NCBI RefSeq assembly: GCF_024171725.1 | Contig: NZ_JAMTCG010000004.1 | Span: forward strand, 372,001 to 436,000 | Length of the DNA stretch: 64,000 nucleotides | Source of the DNA: Williamsia serinedens | Lineage (GTDB): Bacteria > Actinomycetota > Actinomycetes > Mycobacteriales > Mycobacteriaceae | Direction: 5' to 3' | In this document: in pieces, positions 43,501-49,500 of the stretch | Layout: each line of letters begins with the position of its first letter | Position numbering within the stretch: the stretch's first letter is position 1 | Position numbers and translations under genes: made by a program | Notes under the pieces: model-generated | What the model was told of the DNA's origin: nothing | Databases searched by the model: none | The model's input: only the letters and a program-made list of their open reading frames with translations

Positions 43501-46500
43501 CTGTGCGCCCGGGACCGGTCGTCCGATCGGCACGACGTCACCGATCGCGTCCAGTGGGGCGTGGAGGACCTCCACCGCGGCCTCGGTGGGTCCGAACAGG
43601 TCGTGCAGAGCCGCGTGCGGGAGGGCAGCGCGGACGGCGCGGGCAACGGCCGGCGTCAGCGCCTCGCCGGAGCAGAAGACGTACCGGACGTCCCGCATCC
43701 CGGCGAGGCGATCGGCGCCGACCACGTCGAGGAACACCGCCAGCATCGACGGGACGAAGTGGACGGACGTGACGTGATGGCGCGCGGCGAGGTCCGCGAT
43801 GTGCTCGGGGTCGGTGTGCCCGTCGGCGCCGGCGACGACCATGCGCGCACCGGCCACGAGGGGTGCGACGAGTTCGGGCACGGACACGTCGAAGGTGGCC
43901 GGTGTCTTGAGCATCACCGCGTCGTCACCGTCGAGGGGGAACGCCGCGAGCCCCCAGCGGATCCGGTTGAGGACCGCGCGGTGCGCCACGGTCACGCCCT
44001 TCGGCCGGCCCGTCGACCCGGACGTGAACAGGGTGTACGCGGCGGCGTCGGGATGGACGGGCCCGCCGCGCTCGGCGTCGGAGATCGGCGGGGCCGGCCT
44101 GGTGTCGACGGTCACCGGTGTGACGCGGAGTCCGCTGTCGCGCAGTGCCTCCGGAACAGGGTCCGTGGAGACCGCCAGCGTCGCGCCGGCCGTGTCGACG
44201 ATGTGCGCGACCCGATCGGGCGGTGTCGAGGGGTCGACGGGGACGTACTGCCCGCCCGCGCCGAGGACGGCGTGCACGGCGACGACGAGGTCGATCGACC
44301 GGGGCAAACATACGACGACAGCGGTCTCCGGCCCCACTCCGGCCGCGAGCAGTGCGCGGCCGAGATGCGCGACCGCCGAACCGAACTCGACGAAGGTCAG
44401 CGACCGGCCGGTCGGACCGTCGACGACCGCCGTCGAGGTCGCGTGATCGACGCACGCCGCCGCGACCGCGTGGACCAGAGTCTCGTCTGCCGCTCCGCGC
44501 ACCAGGGCCTGCGGGCCGCTCGCGGCGGCGAGCGCCCGCGTCGTCGCGGCCGCCCCGAGGAGGTCGACGTCGCCGACCGCCGTCGACGCGGGTGGTTCGG
44601 CGAGCGCGGTCAGCGCGCGGACGAGAGCGTCGGCGATCATCTCCCCGGTCTCGACGTCGAACAGGCTGCGCGCGACGGTGAGGACGCCGTCCAGCCCGTC
44701 GTCGGTGTCGGTGACGCCGATGGTCAGGTCGACCTTCGCAGGCTCGGGGCCGGGGTCGGCGAGGGCCACCTCGAGGTCGCCGACCGTCGCCGTCGCAGCC
44801 GCGCGGGTGGTGCCCTCGTCGAGCACGAGCATCACCTGGGCGAGCGGTTCGAACGACTCCGACCGCACCGGGTCCATCGCGTCGACGACGCGCTCGAACG
44901 GGATGTGTGCGTGCGCGAACGCGTCGAGGTCCACCTCACGCACCTCGCGCAGCAGTGTGTCGAGGGCGTCGGCGGGATCGACGCGCGTGCGGAGCACGAC
45001 GGTGTTGACGAACATCCCGACCAGCGGGTCGATCTCGGCTCGACCACGCCCCGCGACGGGTGTCGCGACGGTGATGTCCGTCGTGCCCGTGACCCGCGCG
45101 AGCACCAGCGCGAGCGCGGAGTGGACGGCCATGAACAGGGTCGCACCGTGGCGGCCGGCGTTCGCGCGCAGTCGATCCCGCACCTGCGCCGGCAGTGACC
45201 ATCGCACCGTGTCACCGCGGGTGTCGGCGACGGTCGGCCGGGGCCGATCGGTGGGCAGCGGCAGCAGGTCGGGCGCACCGTCGAGCACCGTGCGCCAGTG
45301 CGCGAGCGCTCGGCTCATCTCCGACGCGGGATCCTCGGCGTCACCGAGGAGCTCACGCTCCGCGAGGGCGTGGTCGGCGTACTGGACGGGCAACGGCGTC
45401 CAGTCGGCCGCATGACCGGCGGCACGTGCGGTGTAGGCGGTGGCGATGTCGGCGGCGAGGATCGGCGCCGACTGGCCGTCGGCGGCGATGTGGTGGACGG
45501 CGAGCACCAGGAGGTGGCGGTCGCGCGCAAGGGACGCGAGACGCCCCCGGAGCGGGAGGTCGACGGTCACGTCGACGCCGTCGTCGAGCACGGCCCGCGC
45601 GGTGGTCTCCGCGCCGGGTCCCCCGGTGGTGCCCCAGTCGAACCGGTCGGCGACGGGGGCCGTCGGGAGCACGACCTGGGTGGGTTCACCGCTCGCGGAG
45701 GCCGGATAGACGGTCCGCAGGACCTCGTGACGGTCGACCACGTCGAGCACGGCCAGGCGCACCGCATCGACGTCGAGCGGTCCGGTCAGCCGGACCACCA
45801 CGGGGATCGTGTACGCCGACGACGTGGTGTCGAGCTGGTTCACGAACCACATCCGCCGTTGCGCATGCGACAGCGGGAGTCGATCCGGACGAGGCCGCGA
45901 TCCTGCGGCCACCGGCCGCCGCTCGACCTCGCGACCGGCCAGCGCCGCCGCCAGCGCTCGAGGCGTGCTGTGCGCGAACACGTCCCGGACACCGACCGCG
46001 ACACCGAGCGCGTCGGCGACGCGGGCGACAACACGTGTCGCCGACAGCGACGTCCCACCCAGCGCGAAGAAGTCGTCGACCACCGACACGCGGTCGAGCT
46101 GCAGCACCGTCGCGATCACGTCGGCGACGGCACGCTCCCGATCGTCCGCCGGGGCCACGAACGCTGCGCGCTCGATCACCGGCGCGGGCAGCGCACGTCG
46201 GTCGACCTTGCCGACCGGTGTGAGCGGCAGGGCGTCGACGAGGACGATCGCCGACGGGACCATCGGGCCCGGGAGCCGCCGCGCCGCGTGGTCCAGGAGG
46301 TCCGACGACGTCACCGCGGGGTCCGCGGAGACCACCCACGAGACGAGGGTCGGTTCCCCCGTGGTGGGGTGCTCGACGCCGGTCGTGAACGAGGCCGCGA
46401 CGTCGGGGCGGTCGGTGAGCACCGCGTCGACCTCACCGGGTTCGACGCGGACGCCGCGGATCTTGAGCTGGAAGTCGCTGCGGCCCACGTACTCGAGGTC

Positions 46501-49500
46501 ACCGGTGCGGCGCCGACGGACGAGATCGCCGGTGCGGTAGCGACGTCGGCCGTCCGGGCCGGCGACGAACCGGTCGGCGGTGAGGTCGGCCCGGCCGCGG
46601 TAGCCCCGCGCGAGGGCGGGTCCCGACAGGTACAGCTCGCCGGTCACGTTGACCGGCACCGGCTTAAGGCGGGCGTCGAGGACCTCGCAGCCGACACCGT
46701 CGATCGGGGTGCCGATGGTCGGCGGGAGTTCGGGTGTCATCGGTGTGCTCACGGTCGACCAGACGGTCGCCTCCGACGGGCCGTACAGGTTCAGCATCGT
46801 CCGGCCCGGCGCCCAGGCGCGCACCAGGTCCGGGCCGCAGGCGTCGCCGGCGACGCACAGGACGGCGAGGTCGTCGAGGCCCTCGGGCGGGACCGTCGCG
46901 AGCGCCGCGGGTGTGACGACGGCATGCGTCACCCGCTCGTGGCGCAGCACGGCGGCGAGGTCGTCGCCACCCACGATCCCCGGCTCGACGACGCAGAGCG
47001 CTGCTCCGGACGCGGCCGCGACGACGGTCTCGAAGACGGCGGCGTCGAATCCCGGTGCGGCGAGCCGCAGCACACGCGACTGCGAGGTGAGGTGGAGTCG
47101 CTGCACCGCCTCGTCGGCGAGCGCACCGACCCCGGCGTGGGTCACCTCGACACCCTTCGGGGTGCCGGTCGAACCGGATGTGAACACGAGGTACGCGGTG
47201 TCGGCGGGGCGTGGGCGGGGCGAGGGGGACGACGCGGCCCCACCGGCGTCCGACGGGTGAATGCGCACCACCGCAGCGGGGAGAGCGGCGTCGTCCCGGG
47301 CGATCGCGATGCGGACGTCGGCGAGGGCGACCATGTCGGCGACGCGGTCGGCGGGTGTCGTGGGGTCGATCAGGAGGGGCGCCGCCCCGCTGCGGACCAC
47401 CGCCCAGAGGGCGACGGTCGCGTCGACCTCACGCGCCAGGACGATCGCGACGGCGTCGCCCGGGGCGGCCCCTGCGGCGGCGATCCGGCCGGCCACCGCA
47501 TCCGCGCGACGCGACACCTCGGCGTAGGTGAGCGTCGTGCCCGACCCGCTGACGGCGGGCCTGTCGGGGTGAGCGGCCACGGCGTCGCCGAGGACGTCGA
47601 CGAGGAGTCGACCGGTGGACGGTCGGGTCGGTGTCTCGTCGGATCGTCCCCCGGCCGGGGCGACGTCGGGCAGCGGCAGGTCCCCGACGGGCGCGTCCGG
47701 ATCGGCGACGACCGCCGCGGCCAGTGCGCGCAGGCGCTCGCCGAACTCGACGACGGTCGCGGGGTCGAACAGCGCTGTCGCGTAGGTGATCACGGCCGGG
47801 ACGTCCCCGGTCTCGTCGCGGCCCGCCGGGGCGTCGACCGTCAGCTGCAGGTCGACCTTCGTCGTCGTCACCGGCACGTCGACCGACTCCACCTCGACGC
47901 CGGGCAGCGCCAGCTCGGGCCGGTGGTGGTTCTGGAACGCCAGCGCGACACCGAAGATCGGCGCGTGGGCGGTGCTGCGCTCGGGTGCGAGCTCGGCGAC
48001 GACGGTCTCGAACGGGACGTCGGCGTGGTCCATGGCCTCGATGTCGACGTCGCGGGCGCGACGGAGCAGGTCGAGGAATCCCCGCCTGCGGTCGACCGGT
48101 GTCCGCAGGGCGACCGTCGTGACGAACATGCCGATGAGGTCGTCGACCCCGGGTGCGTCGCGACCGGCGACGGGGCTGCCGACGACGATGTCGTCGTCGG
48201 TCCCCGACCGGGCGAGGGTCAGCGCCAGGAGGGCATGCATCGCCATGAACGGCGTGGCGCCGTGGCGGTGCGCGAGGTCCGACAGGGCCGCCCACGTGGC
48301 CGCGTCGATCGAGAACCGCTGCTCGGCACCGCCGTCGACCCACACCGGTGGGCGCGGGCGGTCCAGCGGGAGGTCGGTGACGCCCTCCACCCCGGTGAGG
48401 CGCGTCCGCCAGAACGCGAGCTGCGTCGCCGCGAGCGACTCCGGGTCGGAGGGGTCGCCGAGCCGATCTCCCTGCCACGCGGCGTGGTCGGTGAACTGGA
48501 CCCGTAGTGGGCGCAGGTCGGGCGGTAGGCCCTCGAGGCGGGACCGGTAGGCGGCCATCAGGTCCCGAACCATCGGCCCGACGGAGGCGCCGTCGGCGAT
48601 GATGTGGTGCAGCACGACGACGAGCAGCCAGGTGTCGTCGTCGGTCCGGTACAGGCGCACCCTCAGTGGCGGCCGCGTCGCGAGATCCATTCCGGTCGCG
48701 GTGGTCTCGGCGATCGCGGAGCCGGTGGGATCGTCGACGGACCGCCGGTCGAGCGGCGGGTCCACGAGGACGTCGACACCGGTGGTGTCCGGGTGGACGA
48801 CGGCCGTCGGGACGCCGTCGGTGGCGACGAACCGCGTGCGCAGGGTCTCGTGACGGCCGATCAGGTCGTCGACGGCCGCGGCGAGGACGTCCGGGCGCAG
48901 GTCCCCGGTGAGTCGCAGGGCGACGGGGATGAGGTACCCCACGCCGCCGGGGTCGAGGGTGTCGAGGAACCAGACACGGTGTTGCGCAGGCGACAACGGC
49001 GCCGTGAACGGGACGGTCCGGTCTCGATCGACCGACACGAGCGCCGGTCGGGTGGGTCCGCCGACCCGACCCTCGACGACGGCGGCGAGCGACCGCACGG
49101 TCGGGTGGGCGAACACGTCGCGGACGGAGACCGCGACGTCGAGACGCTCCGACGCCCCGATCGCCCAGCGGGCGGCGGCCAGCGAGTTGGCGCCGCGGTC
49201 GAACACGGACGCGGTCACCGGGATGTCCAGGAGACCGAGCGCCTCGGCGGCGATGGCGGCGAGCACCTCTTCGGTGGGGGTCGCCGGCGGGGCGTCCTCG
49301 CCGGTCTCCGAGGACGTGGGCGCCGGCAGCGCCGCCCGATCGACCTTGCCGTTCACGGTCGTCGGCATCCGGTCGAGGACCACCACGTCCGACGGCACCA
49401 TGTAGGCCGGCAAGAGCGCGGCCACCGCTGCGCGGACCCCGTCGGCGCCCGCGCCCGCGCCGGTGACGTACGCGACGAGACGATCGGCCGACCCGTCGGC

